Positions 57,201-61,800 of a stretch of 64,000 bases of DNA are shown one piece after another. Source of the stretch: CAZCVI01 sp964502145 (GTDB taxonomy: Bacteria > Acidobacteriota > Aminicenantia > UBA2199). Both the position numbers and the translations under genes were made by a program. The stretch spans positions 1-64,000 of the forward strand of contig CAZCVI010000006.1 in NCBI GenBank assembly GCA_964502145.1, given 5' to 3'. The stretch's first letter is position 1. Each line of letters starts with the position of its first letter. The notes under the pieces were generated by a model, which was given only the letters and a program-made list of their open reading frames with translations, did not search any database and was not told where the DNA came from.

Positions 57201-57402
57201 TGCGTAACATTTCATTGGTTGCGGTGACTAGTGACCATGCTTGTGCAAATTTATTTACGTCAATATGCCCCGCGAGTTTCAGGCTTAATTGTTCGTGGTA
57301 TTGCACGCTTTGGGGATTTTCCAGGTAATGAAAAAGCATTCCTTCTTGCATGGGGGTTAGCATTAAGATATCGGCAATATTTTTCCTTTCTAAGTGTCTC
57401 AT
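39235..57402 (-). CDS. NRPS-B: five-module nonribosomal peptide synthetase with terminal TE
   Basis: A 6055-aa synthetase of order C-A-T, C-A-T, C-A-T, C-A-T-E, C-A-T-TE. Carrier serines lie at about residues 1014, 2061, 3142, 4196 and 5722. The HHxxxDG Asp lies at 148, 1193, 2253, 3339 and 4857 (C domains) and 4381 (epimerase). The TE nucleophile is Ser5857 in TWSWGGH. I chose ATG 57402 because AAGG lies 8 bases upstream; a GTG three codons earlier (57411) has no ribosome binding site. The protein opens with a DCL-like condensation domain (LTPMQEGMLFHYL), so it needs an acyl or D-peptidyl donor in trans. Module 3 is unlike all others. Pocket codes give ?-?-?-D-(Tyr-like)-(aliphatic). The gene ends in DNA bracketing the PIN/ATPase cassette. 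Confidence 0.97.
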   Translation of the reverse strand: MRHLERKNIADILMLTPMQEGMLFHYLENPQSVQYHEQLSLKLAGHIDVNKFAQAWSLVTATNEMLRTVFRWEKLEKPTQIILKEHTPQITFYDLSDSNQTKTRLQEIQDKDRQVPFDLQDVPWRILLCKLAAESYEMIISNHHIIYDGWSNGILLKEFFQAYHDQSQRKKTALRVKTSFKEFIQHLSNQDIHQQTRFWQENLAGFETPTTLPIKKTQPNGLQSEENLSLVLEAKLTNRLERFAKNNRITLAAVFYTAWGLLLQKYGSSDDVIFGTTVSGRSSRIKGIEEMVGLFINTIPLRIHSSALLKLGEIVLQTDKALQAREEFENTPLLEIMDYSPLVGNESLFDTIVVIENYPLDNRLIPDGCPLILHSHEMVEMTHYDLTLGILLFDHIEIKFSYNPECFASESIINLATHFKIILETISQHPETTLSELDILASDEKSRLLFEFNNSTADYPQNKTIHQLFVDQTERTPDHMALIAANNTGNQLTYAALNKKSTQLAHYLLNQGIQPENIVAIMVDRSIEMIIGLLGILKSSAAYLPIDPQYPEDRKQFILSDSAAKLLLTKHLIQDPTPITPITPVTHVTPITPITPITPITPAYVIYTSGTTGKPKGVLISHQAVVNRLQFVRDKYSLNEHDVILQKTPFTFDVSVCELFRWILPGATLCLLPLGAENQPELIIDTITKHKVTTIDFVPSALNVFLEYLTLNNSNPEWNTLRWVFIGAEVVRPQLVQTFNTVFALPAGQTQLINAYGPTEATVDMTHFNCSQSLSPTLIPIGKPIANVRVFILDQADLCLPILVPGELCIAGDCLAQGYLNKPELTAEKFITLSLSGVVSQRIYKTGDLARWLPDGNIEFLGRIDQQVKIRGFRIELEEITGQLRLHPEVKDAVVIAKEDERGDKYLCAYIVPRIFSAENTTTFNPEAFVVYLAALLPEYMVPAYFIPLPEIPLLSNGKLDRNALPKPSRLTGTEYHPPRNDIEVKLVKIWSEVLNKDGAIGIDEHFFQLGGHSLKATSLVSRIHKNFNIKIPLAEIFKRPTIRGLSDYIHHTTGERYFQIFPVEEQEYYILSSAQKRMYFLQQMDHTSTTYNVFEVWQLTGTIDINHLEHTFKKLIQRHESFRTQFIVINEEPVQRICPEVPFAITYEESLRVETFIRPFDLAQAPLLRVGLGKIGETDHLLIVDMHHIIADGLSIGVLANEFSALMAGEQLPAIAFQYKDYATWQNREQESKNVLAQEHFWRHEFVGEIPVLNLPTDFVRPTMQTFAGDACTFELNGVITQSLRQLALEARGTLYMVLIALYATFLSKLCNQEDIVIGTPIAGRGHADLEKIIGMFVNTLPLRTYPVQEKKFSDFLSQLKENTLKAFENQEYQYEELVETLSIPRDVSRNPLFDTLFALQNTTGGDITIPGLTLTPYARENKTAKFDLSLIVIEADDRLNLTFEYNTQLFMPETIHRFITYFNHTVAAVLNDKHTTLSQVEIISAEEKQQILYEFNTTTHYPFPKTIPQLFREQSERTPHHMAVSDPNNGGYQLTYCQLDETSTQLAHDLINKGVTPGSIVGIMVNRSLAMIIGILGILKSGAAYAPLNPQAPALRSLYVLKECSAQLLVTTDLLAHEHDAVKMWAGQTYIIHPIEMNEQSQVNVCDLPSLRPTDLAYVIFTSGSTGNPKGVPITHSNFSPLLHWGYTHLGISSKDRALQNLAYYFDWSVWEIFITLTTGASLVMVSDEITQNAEACFLFMKENGITILHITPTHYMHLIGSGLLFNTLSYLFLGAEKLTVDLIKRSFASVVEGCRVFNMYGPTEATIVSVALEITREEQNNYETLTSVPIGKPVGNSSLLIVDHYFKLSPINITGELYIGGDCVSAGYLNNPELTHDKFLALPLSFVSSPKFYRTGDLARWLPDGNVEFLGRIDQQVKIRGFRIELGEIEHHLLQIMGVKEAVVIVREEVPGEKYLCAYFVSQQEYDTVKLREFLSEVLPAYMIPAYFVPLEKLPLNANGKIDTKVLPPPVLNAGAGYTPPRNELERQLQTIWSDVLHTLPDMPIGIDDNFFQIGGHSLKANVLTSRLAKEFHVKIPLVEIFKKPTIRGLSDYIKDATKEEHIRIEAVEKKEYYPLSSAQKRLYFMQSLDLSSTAYNMNEVMQLKGKVDGEKLADTFARLVQHHESFRTSFHIVEEDPIQIIHDTLSFKIDKSFAELFQKRLPDGPPEAIVKQFIQPFDLSQAPLLRVTLLKLEEEQFLLVVDMHHIIADGLSVEILINDFVRFYQGQSVPPLTVQYKDYTTWQYRSLKEESLFSQQNYWLSRMQGLVFTTLPSDYFDSEAQDQGGVFNQEIGPELYQKIELFCFSQQITKFIFLLTVFELALASNIDQWDVTFGIPSTLRDHLDLKELIGIFLNVVLIRSTIDPQEPFLSHLSKSKATVMEALNNRDYPYEMLAEKLRASRTLKKNELFSILFNYFPQEPNKKISTLDFEMIPLKMDETAAKYDLTLYITDTTTPNKQFLLSAVYKRSIYKEDTIKALLADFVVIIERILEETNRSTAQLTTRPMPEMSNGEVNDPITAFYQKQDLLPTPPESVVAIISQWAYSSPEKIAIESESERVSYGELEHTSNHIANFLHGRVQATPHVIILLERSALLLQSIVAVLKCGYVFVPVDPLLPVNRVKKMIELSQAEWVITNGPYFQKFAEIFAAPQEPTSDTNLQALILEKNTVAQVENLFYLEVMAGPVPLVFAPVYNEMCYLNFTSGSSGTPKGILGRQPGLIHFIQWEIAQFAVDQQFNVSQITSPSFDMFLRDVFLPMMAGGTCCIPPQHTLLDMKELSHWLEEKKITLMHIVPSLFKQLVSELESPLRFPHMKYILLAGELLRGQDVHYFMQLFAPRIQLFNLYGPTETTLAKLFYPILPADGHRSIIPVGKPMNGAQALILNSLKQACHHCHLGEIYVRTPYRSAGYYNLPELTQALFIQNPYGNHPNDVIYKTGDMGRLLPDGNVEVTGRVDNQVKIRGIRIEIGEIENRLLAHPHIREVVVKAWDEPGGEKYLCAYIVPVTGSLLSATLIKEYLAKEFLEAMVPAHIVFMESFPVLPNGKTDKNALPEPVVDRTENYIEPINASERKLQQIWSEVLRKEQDSISVMANFFELGGHSLKVAALASKIRREFNTSVPIPEFFKTTTIRGLSHFIQNSQTIHGTETGAHVVIEPTEKKSYYPLSSTQKRIYFLQIMAETGTAYNIPQLFKLRGKIELEKLEETFAKLVLRHESFRTSFHMLDEDPIQKIQDTVSFTLDKSFAELFQKRLNEPPEAFINDFIRPFNLSLAPLLRVALVKVAEEQFLLMVDMHHIVSDGTSMGILARECMAFYEGQVLPALVLQYKDYVAWESQWPEVIKQKETFWLNEFAENIPLLDLPLDFVRPPVKSEAGSVVRFSLEPEYTRSLNSFALQQQVTLYMVLLAVYNIFLAKLCNQEIFVVGTPIAGRSFAELTPIIGMFVNTLTLKNNPAGEKSMLLFLQEVREKTLSAFSNQDYPYGELVDKVIQNRDASRNPLFDTMFVLQNQDIPTIEAPGLKLEPCAIERHTSKFDLTLICFEFNEEISFTLEYNTQLFKPETIQRFTGYLKNIITTLLQNPEQQLKQIDMLPDAEKKQLLEDFNDTAVPYPDNKTIPQLFADQAEQFPDHIAIIGQKDSGCQITYAELNKKSNQLAHYLISQAHIQPGDTVLVLLDRAIELIFFLMAVMKARAAYVPMDVSLPSERIRLVLNDASVRIIITQEKYLPKISPLHVQCPALQTILASEELQEEIKTYSPTPPPPGGVFDPAYVMYTSGSSGIPKGVLVQHRSIVNTIIWRKNNYQYAPGYISLQVPPYFFDSSVTDIFTPLLGGACLVLIHDEERADLTVLKTIITRHHVTHFIVVPIFYNVMLEEIAPDLKHIKMICCAGDNFPDELIHKHFNHLPHVRLFNEYGPTENSVNTTAYELHPHSLKALIGKPISNVAVYVLDKNLALCPIGVTGELCLAGSSLSLGYLNRPEITAEKFVQFHSLPTPCYRTGDLGRWLSDGNLEFLGRLDNQVKIHGIRVELGEIENQLLKHDFIKEVVVQMRQQPNHDNYLCAYFVPHSPLEPAELKEYLSQLFPPYMIPPYFISLQKLPLTPNGKLDIHALPAPQSQLTEEYAPPRNDIEKQMVEIWQAVLGKKHISIHDNFFYIGGDSIKSIQIMSRMNRTGYKLEMKDIFQYPTISLLSPHVKQIKRLSHQAPVSGSIPLTPIQSAFFDACHAEPHHYNQAVLFYAPTPYDIEALKKVFSMIQDFHDALRIIFQPDPQTHQMQQINLGPNQPLSFQEYDLRQQDNFLERFNELLNHMQASINLEKGPLLKLGLFHLDDGDRLLIVIHHLVTDGISWRILIEDIQTLYPAILAQQTPLLPPKTDSFKQWSEKLQEYAQHKSLLKEIPYWTQLESTHVPPIQKDFQIKQNTLKDTLDLTFTLPENDTTLLLNKVNQCYQTKINDILLTALGLAIKKTFQQERVLISLEGHGREEIATEIDISRTVGWFTTEYPVLLDISYAQHTGRQIKEIKETLRKIPNFGIGYGILKYLSSQSAAQNVNINFTLKPQIIFNYLGQFDTQTNTTSLFQIAKESKGNFVSLNHQRDYELEINSMTVNNQLTLTITYNKNQYKPETITTLSHYFLTELQHIIAYCSAKKTIEPTPSDFTYQQLTIESLQRLLDFYPQVDDIYPLSPMQEGMLFHSLLDPFSQAYFQQTTFRLSGLLDIPLVEKSLNELVKRHNILRTAFVHKDIPRPLQIVLKNRPVAFYFQDISFLPNHAEKEQAVQAFLDKDKSTSFNLSQDPLLRASILRVDHSSHQFVWSVHHILMDGWCIEIINSELFQIYTALVQNTAYQLPPVLPYRNYIQWLEKQDKETSTQYWQNYLAGFEEQTPISKAKINRDEALPGKKKYLNQSLAITIDSAKTNQLNDLASSYHVTMNTLVQTLWAIHLGKYTGKEDVVFGAVVSGRPAELEGVESMVGLFINTIPVRIRFHGAMKFYTLLQTVQAQALACEAHHYHPLANIQALTPLKQNLIDHLLVFENYPITQQLEEYGKEHHKSSGLSLNITHAQVFGQTNYDLNILLSVSQQLNITFNYNANAIDPNYIHRMSQHFQVAVEQLLSNEELQIKDFTLLSSQERAQLLIAFNDTAAPYPANKTIPQLFIEQTQRTPDYIALIRQKNNDCQLTYRELFHKSSHLAYCLIALGVQPESIVAIKIPRSIEMIIGILAILQAGAAYLPIAPDYPQDRIQYMLSDSSANLLLTQQFIQDHISITPILPNTTLTPITPITPIIPITPTHLAYIIYTSGTTGKPKGAMSEHRSVIRLVKNTNYIVFNPGDSILQTGALEFDASTFEIWGVLLNGLKLVLVNKEIILTPETLKAAIRTNDITTLWITSPLFNQILQADIQVYTGLKNLFTGGEVISPDHINRVRQEFPRLNVINCYGPTENTTFSTTFLIQQQYTQDIPIGKPIANSTTYIVDKYDQLLPIGIPGELLVGGDGLARGYLNSPELTHHKFFSSSILSPSPTTLYRTGDQARWLPDGNIEFIGRIDSQIKIRGFRIELGEIEKLLNMHPLIQEAVVIDQKNQHRHSLCAYFTTVENIPTTAQLKEYLQKKLPDYMIPTCFVPLDHLPLNPNGKIDRPKLPLPLETDFPATDTYQEPVTAMQRTIVSIWQDVLGQERIGIQDNFFDLGGNSLDLVRLANLLREKLAKDIPVATLFAYPTILALENYLSGVQLPDVSTTIPQTFVMLNGSPQSVLNIFFLHEVLGDVGAYMEFSKQLGTRYNCWGVESEKLNNYVPLNITVEEIAARYIQQIKQVQPHGPYNLFTWSWGGHLGLEMALQLERSGEKVSFLGLVDCSGPDCLIDTAYETFTVESEKNFIRPFFMSMGAATELDKIEDLDLLWTKTAQFIAIEPAMVEQLRQLLINNALALPNYFGLTGKELVQYLNLSRTHRNASPHYFPNGKIHVPLHFFWANQNPGRVDFWKEYCHNPVIYHEITGDHHSIFRDTQQIAEFASKFREVIEAVIT
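39238..43317 (-). other. NRPS-B module 5: C-A(aliphatic)-T-TE (residues 4696-6055)
   Basis: DCL-type C domain (HHILMDGWC). Pocket residues D-A-F-W-F-G-C-T-F resemble valine/isoleucine codes. A diverged Ile-Thr-Pro repeat lies at 41432-41510. The TE has TWSWGGH and the GDHHSIFR His motif. Confidence 0.9.
39299..39372. repeat. 74-bp perfect direct repeat, copy 2 (inside NRPS-B TE)
   Basis: Identical to 33529-33602. It encodes the TE segment around NPVIYHEITGDHHSIFRD. Other TE copies in the window (around 4040 and 58890) differ at several positions in the same stretch. Confidence 0.9.
43318..47856 (-). other. NRPS-B module 4: C-A(Tyr-like)-T-E (residues 3183-4695)
   Basis: Pocket residues D-S-T-I-C-A-E-V-N, identical to NRPS-A module 8. 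The carrier has GGDSIKSI; the epimerase has HHLVTDGISWR. The whole A-T-E block is a paralogue of the NRPS-A block. Confidence 0.9.
47857..51102 (-). other. NRPS-B module 3: divergent C-A-T (residues 2101-3182)
   Basis: The A domain departs from every other in the window: A3 reads NFTSGSSGTPKG, followed by a HFIQWEIAQF segment, and pocket residues are D-M-R-H-L-A-L-L-A, which I cannot assign. The preceding C domain keeps HHIIADG but is divergent in its C-terminal half. This module was probably acquired from another lineage. Confidence 0.88.
51103..54237 (-). other. NRPS-B module 2: C-A-T (residues 1056-2100)
   Basis: Pocket residues D-W-W-H-F-G-M-I-V, essentially those of NRPS-A module 2. No Ile-Thr-Pro repeat. 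Condensation motif HHIIADG. Confidence 0.9.
54238..57402 (-). other. NRPS-B module 1: C-A-T (residues 1-1055)
   Basis: The N-terminal C domain has HHIIYDGWS and the DCL-like LTPMQEGMLFHYL. Pocket residues D-V-C-D-F-G-A-V-D contain two extra acids and might favour a basic side chain; low confidence. An Ile-Thr-Pro repeat lies at 55597-55675. Confidence 0.88.
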
Positions 57403-57519
57403 TTTTTTCACCTTCAGGTTATTAATTTCTGGTAAGCTACCGCCATTGAATAAAGGGTCATGATAAGGCGGTTAAACGGATTTTGAGCATATAAAGGTTA
57501 CCTTTTTCTTGAAATGCCA

Positions 57520-57621
57520 TTATATCATAACTAGGTTGCTTTTCCAATACCAAAAAGTATTACCCAGTTGTTCACCAGCATAATTCCCATTAACTTGATC
57601 GAATACGTGATTGTGTGCCAT
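57520..57621 (-). CDS. 33-aa small ORF with strong ribosome binding site
   Basis: A 33-aa frame starting MAHNHVFDQVNGN and ending WKSNLVMI, unrecognised. The start is backed by GGGAGGA (57631-57637) nine bases upstream, one of the best sites in the window. The peptide is aromatic-rich near its end (FWYW) and has no Cys and no hydrophobic span. It ends 117 bp before the NRPS-B start on the same strand and is divergent from the HEPN pair. It could be a leader peptide, a small regulatory protein or the truncated 5' end of a lost gene. Function unknown. Confidence 0.5.
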   Translation of the reverse strand: MAHNHVFDQVNGNYAGEQLGNTFWYWKSNLVMI

Positions 57622-57630
57622 ATTATAAAC

Positions 57631-57637
57631 TCCTCCC
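57631..57637 (-). promoter_or_regulatory. ribosome binding site of the 33-aa ORF
   Basis: GGGAGGA on the minus strand, nine bases before the ATG at 57621. Confidence 0.65.
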
Positions 57638-57710
57638 AAAATGGAAAATGGTAGAGAAGTTATGGAAAAGAATCTAACCTGTACAAATCCTATCCAAATA
57701 CACTCATTTA

Positions 57711-57719
57711 TGCTATAAT
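57711..57719 (+). promoter_or_regulatory. extended -10 promoter of the HEPN gene pair
   Basis: TGCTATAAT, a perfect extended -10; no good -35 lies at the right distance, which this promoter class tolerates. AAGGAG at 57725-57730 then leads to the ATG at 57737, so the 5' leader is very short. Confidence 0.65.
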
Positions 57720-57736
57720 AGATCAAGGAGTATAGA

Positions 57737-58207
57737 ATGATAGAAAATACTGTGGAAAAAATTGAATTGTTTAATACAAGATTGGATGCCTTGTACCGTC
57801 AAGTATGTGGTTGGCTTGATGAAGAGAGTATCGCCTTCACAAGCAGTGAAAGTCTAATAACACTTGATGACGGGCCAACTGGGGCGTATGAAACAAAACG
57901 GCTGGATATCTTTATTCAAAACAATGAGCGATTGTTTTCTATCATTCCTTATGGAATAATGATCATCGGTGCGGAAGGGCGAGTAGAATTGTCAGGCGAA
58001 AGTGGCGAAGAAAGTCTGGTTTACATTCATGAAGAAGAACCTTCTGCCATTACTGAAAAATCAGCCAGCGAAAAAGAAAAACTGTTCGGTAGATTGTTCA
58101 AAAACTCAAGAGAAGAAGGATGGCATTGGGTGGATGATAAAATTATCGGAAAAAAACCACTTCTTACAAAGAATGTTTTCCTGGCTTTATTGGAGATAAT
58201 CAATTGA
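57737..58207 (+). CDS. putative partner (antitoxin-like) of the HEPN protein
   Basis: A 156-aa, acidic, mixed alpha/beta protein; family not recognised. It has TLDDGPTGAYETKRLDIFIQ-type strand pattern in the first half and a Glu-rich, likely helical stretch (about residues 95-120) before WHWVDDKIIGKKPLL near the end. AAGGAG lies 6 bp before the ATG, behind an extended -10 promoter. It overlaps the HEPN gene by four bases (TTGA), the layout of translationally coupled toxin-antitoxin pairs; neutraliser or cofactor of the HEPN protein is inferred from that. It is transcribed opposite to the flanking synthetases. Confidence 0.7.
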   Translation: MIENTVEKIELFNTRLDALYRQVCGWLDEESIAFTSSESLITLDDGPTGAYETKRLDIFIQNNERLFSIIPYGIMIIGAEGRVELSGESGEESLVYIHEEEPSAITEKSASEKEKLFGRLFKNSREEGWHWVDDKIIGKKPLLTKNVFLALLEIIN

Positions 58208-58746
58208 GCTTGAATATAGACGACCTGGTGTCTATTTTTGACGATTATTTAACCATTCAAAACTCGCTGAAAATCACTCGACGGTCACTTTCAGAGAAAA
58301 CTCCTCTATCCAAAAACCGTACCATCTTCGATGAAATGAAATATAGTGAAGCAGAAAAAAAACTGAAAACCGCCAAAAAAGAATTTTCAAATTTGATTGT
58401 TCTTTCTTTGTTTGCCCAGTTTGAGCGGCAATTACGGGATGAAATTGCTGCTAAAAGTTCCAAACTACTGGAGATTATACCCATTGAGTTGGCCGAAAGT
58501 TTGAATCAACTGACTCAAAAGGAGATGGAAAGATGGCGTATTGAGGAAGTCATTGATTTATTCAAATTTGCAGTGGACGGAAACCTTCGTGGACAAATGA
58601 AACAAATATTGGAATATCGGAACTGGCTTGCACACGGAAGAAACGTCAATAAATTACCATCTATTCGAAAGGCAGACCCGCAAACCACGTTTGATTCCAT
58701 TTTAGGTTTTATCACTCAAATCCAGCATTATTATCAGCACCAGTAG
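58204..58746 (+). CDS. HEPN-domain protein, probable ribonuclease toxin
   Basis: A 180-aa, almost entirely helical protein. Arg139-Asn-Trp-Leu-Ala-His144 (within EYRNWLAHGRN) fits the HEPN Rx4-6H signature that forms the RNase active site in many toxin and CRISPR-associated effectors. The start is the TTG overlapping the TGA of the upstream gene; the next Met is at residue 45, inside a predicted helix, so TTG is preferred. Together with the upstream gene it forms a compact plus-strand two-gene unit in the gap between NRPS-B and NRPS-C. HEPN proteins also serve as nucleotidyltransferase partners or structural domains, so toxicity is inference. Confidence 0.75.
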   Translation: MSLNIDDLVSIFDDYLTIQNSLKITRRSLSEKTPLSKNRTIFDEMKYSEAEKKLKTAKKEFSNLIVLSLFAQFERQLRDEIAAKSSKLLEIIPIELAESLNQLTQKEMERWRIEEVIDLFKFAVDGNLRGQMKQILEYRNWLAHGRNVNKLPSIRKADPQTTFDSILGFITQIQHYYQHQ

Positions 58747-58822
58747 TAATTCTTATCTTCCCATCTATAAAAATAGGTGATAGCGGTGAGAAGGTTTGTC
58801 GGTTTGCTGGATGATTTCCGTT

Positions 58823-61800
58823 TTATTTTAATTCCTGTTCAAGCACATCGTTAAATAATTGGGCAAACTGGACGATTTGTTCCTTTTCCCGGAATATGGA
58901 ATGATGATCACCGGTTACTTCATGATAAATGACGGGATTGTGACAATACTCTTGCCATGTTTCATAGCGTTCCTGGTTTTGATTGGCCCAGAAATAATGG
59001 AGCGGGGTTTCTAATTTCCCAACTGGAATATAAATGGGACTGGTATTGGCATGGGTGCGATTAATATTGAGGAACTGGATCAATTCTTTGCAGGTTAATT
59101 GCTGATAATTAGGTAATGCCAAGGCATTAATAGCAAGTAATTGTCTGACTTGTGCCACCATGGCTGGGTCCTTGTCTAAAAAATCCACGGCAAAGTTCCA
59201 AAGCTGACCAAGATCATGGATGGTATCCAAATCCGTGGTGTCACCGGTGGCTTTCAAAAAAGGGTTTAAAAATTTTCTTTCGGATTGTAATGTATAGGGT
59301 TCAATCGGTATATTACGTTTGTAATCGGGACCAGAACAATCAAAGAACCCTAAAAAGGATAAGGTCTCGCCCATTTTTTCGAGTTGTAACGCGATTTCTA
59401 AACCCAAATGCCCACCCCAGGACCAAGTCACCAGATTGTAGGGACCAAAAGGCTGGATTTGTTTGATCTGGCGGATATAGTTGGCTGATATCTCTTCAAT
59501 AGTGGTATTAAGGGGAACATAATTTTTAAGCTTCGGGGCTTCGATACCCCAACAATTAAAATGACTGCCAAACTGGGTGCAAAATTCCATGTACGCCCCG
59601 ACATCACCCAATACTTCATGCACGAAAAAGATATTGCCCCGCGATAGGGATGAACCATTCAACAAGACAAAATTTTCCGGCGTGGGGGTGACATCAAGGA
59701 GTTGGTTCTGCATTAAATAATGGTCGAGCTGGTTTATAGTCGGATAGGAAAACAATGTGGCGACTGGCACTTCCATGTGCAGCTTGGCGCGCAATTGATT
59801 GGCAACTCGTACAAAATCCAAGGAGTTACCACCGAGTTGGAAGAAATTATCTTCGATACCGATCTTGTCCCGTTTTAATATGTCCTGCCAGATACTGGCC
59901 AGGGTGTGCTGCATTGGGGTGACTGGTGCTAAATACGTGTCGTGGGTAAAAAAATCAGCTTCATTGGGTTGAGGCAGCTTGTGACGATCTATTTTCCCGT
60001 TACTATTCAAGGGGATGTGGTCAAGTTTAATCATAAAGGCGGGAACCATGTAGTCGGGTAACTTTTGGGCGAGGTATTCTTTTAAGGTGAGGGTAAGTTC
60101 TGTGGATTGAGTTTGTTCATGGGTGGTGAAATAGGCGCAGAGATAATGTCTTTGATTTTCTTGCCGATCAATGACCACAGATTCTTTAATGGCAGGGTGA
60201 GTGTTTAAACAGCTTTCAATTTCGCCCAATTCTATTCTGAAGCCACGGATTTTTACTTGATAGTCGATACGTCCTAAGAACTCTAAATTGCCATCGGGTA
60301 ACCAACGGGCTAAATCACCGGTTTTGTAGAGTCTTGGCGATAAATTGGGGATTGAGATAAATGCAGCGGCAGTGAGTTCGGGGTTGTTGATGTAACCTGC
60401 GGCAAGACCAGAACCACCAATGTACAATTCACCGGCAATGCCAAGAGGTTGCAGGCTGTGGTGGCTATCTAATATAAAAATGGTAGTATTGGCAATCGGT
60501 TTACCGATATTTAAGGACTGGGTGCCGGTTACATCTTTGACAGTGGACCAGATAGTGGTTTCGGTAGGACCGTATACATTGTATATCTTTCCTTGGCATA
60601 GGGTGCGCGTATGGTGCAACAAATCGGCGGGAAAAGCTTCGCCTCCGACAAGCAGGGAATGGAGGTGGTTTAATGCCCGTGATGCGCTGGGGTCAGCCAG
60701 AAATAATTGCAGGCGGGAAGGAGTGACTTGAAGAATGGTGACGTGCTGACGCTCCATTAAATCACCGGCCAGGGTGGGGTCGATTTGTTCGGCTTCGGTT
60801 CCTAAAATTACTTTGCCGCCAGTGACTAGCGGGATATATATTTCAAGGCCAAAGATGTCAAAACAGATGGTGGTTAATGATAAAAGAATATCGGTGGCTT
60901 TAAATTCAATAAGACGGGTCATACCACAAACAAAATTAACCAGGGCGTGATGCGGGATCATTACACCTTTGGGTTTTCCGGTGGAACCGGAAGTGTAGAG
61001 AATATAGGCGATATTTGTGGGAGGAATGGGAGTTGTGGGAATTATGGGAAGTATGGGAAGTATGGGAGTTATGGGAGGTATGGGAAGTATGGGAGTGGCG
61101 TCTTGGAGGAAGTCTTTGGTGAGTAGGAGGTTGGCGTGGCTGTGAGTTAACATGTAAGATATACGGTCTGCTGGGAAGTCGGGGTCGATGGGTAAATACG
61201 CGGCACCGGTTTGTAGAATGGCGAGGATGCTGATGACGATATCTAGGGTTCGGGATAGTTTGATGGCGACGATATGATAGGGGAGTACGCCATGGACGAT
61301 TAAATAATGGGTTAATTGTTGGGATTTTTGTAGTAATTGAATGTAGGTTAATTGTGTTTGGAAGGGAGAGCCGATTAATGCAATAAAATCGGGGGTGCGT
61401 TGGACTTGTTCGCTGAATAATTGATGGATAGTGTTGTGTGCGGGATATGGGGCGGCGGTATTATTGAAGGTTACTAATAACTGCTGCTTCTCTTGGGGGG
61501 AAAGGAAGGTGATGTCTGCAATGGGTAACTCTTGGGAGTGCAGAACCTGCTCAAAACCAACAAGGAAATGGTGGGCTAACTGGTTGATATAAAAATCATC
61601 AAGGACATTGGTATTGTATTGAAAGGAGATTCTTAATTGCTGGGTACCGGATAACATGACGTTTAAATCATAATTGGTTTGCTCAAATACTTCGACCTGG
61701 GTTAATTTAAAGGTTAATAATAACTTGGTGTTTTTATTGTTCTCGCCGCCATACCCTTCTATTTGTTCGTCAAGGGGATAATTCTCAAATAAGAAGAGGT

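Noticed and set aside
57493..57505. AAAGGT-T-ACCTTT inverted repeat as an operator upstream of NRPS-B
   Set aside because: Only six bases per arm and no second copy upstream of the other synthetases; too weak to call.
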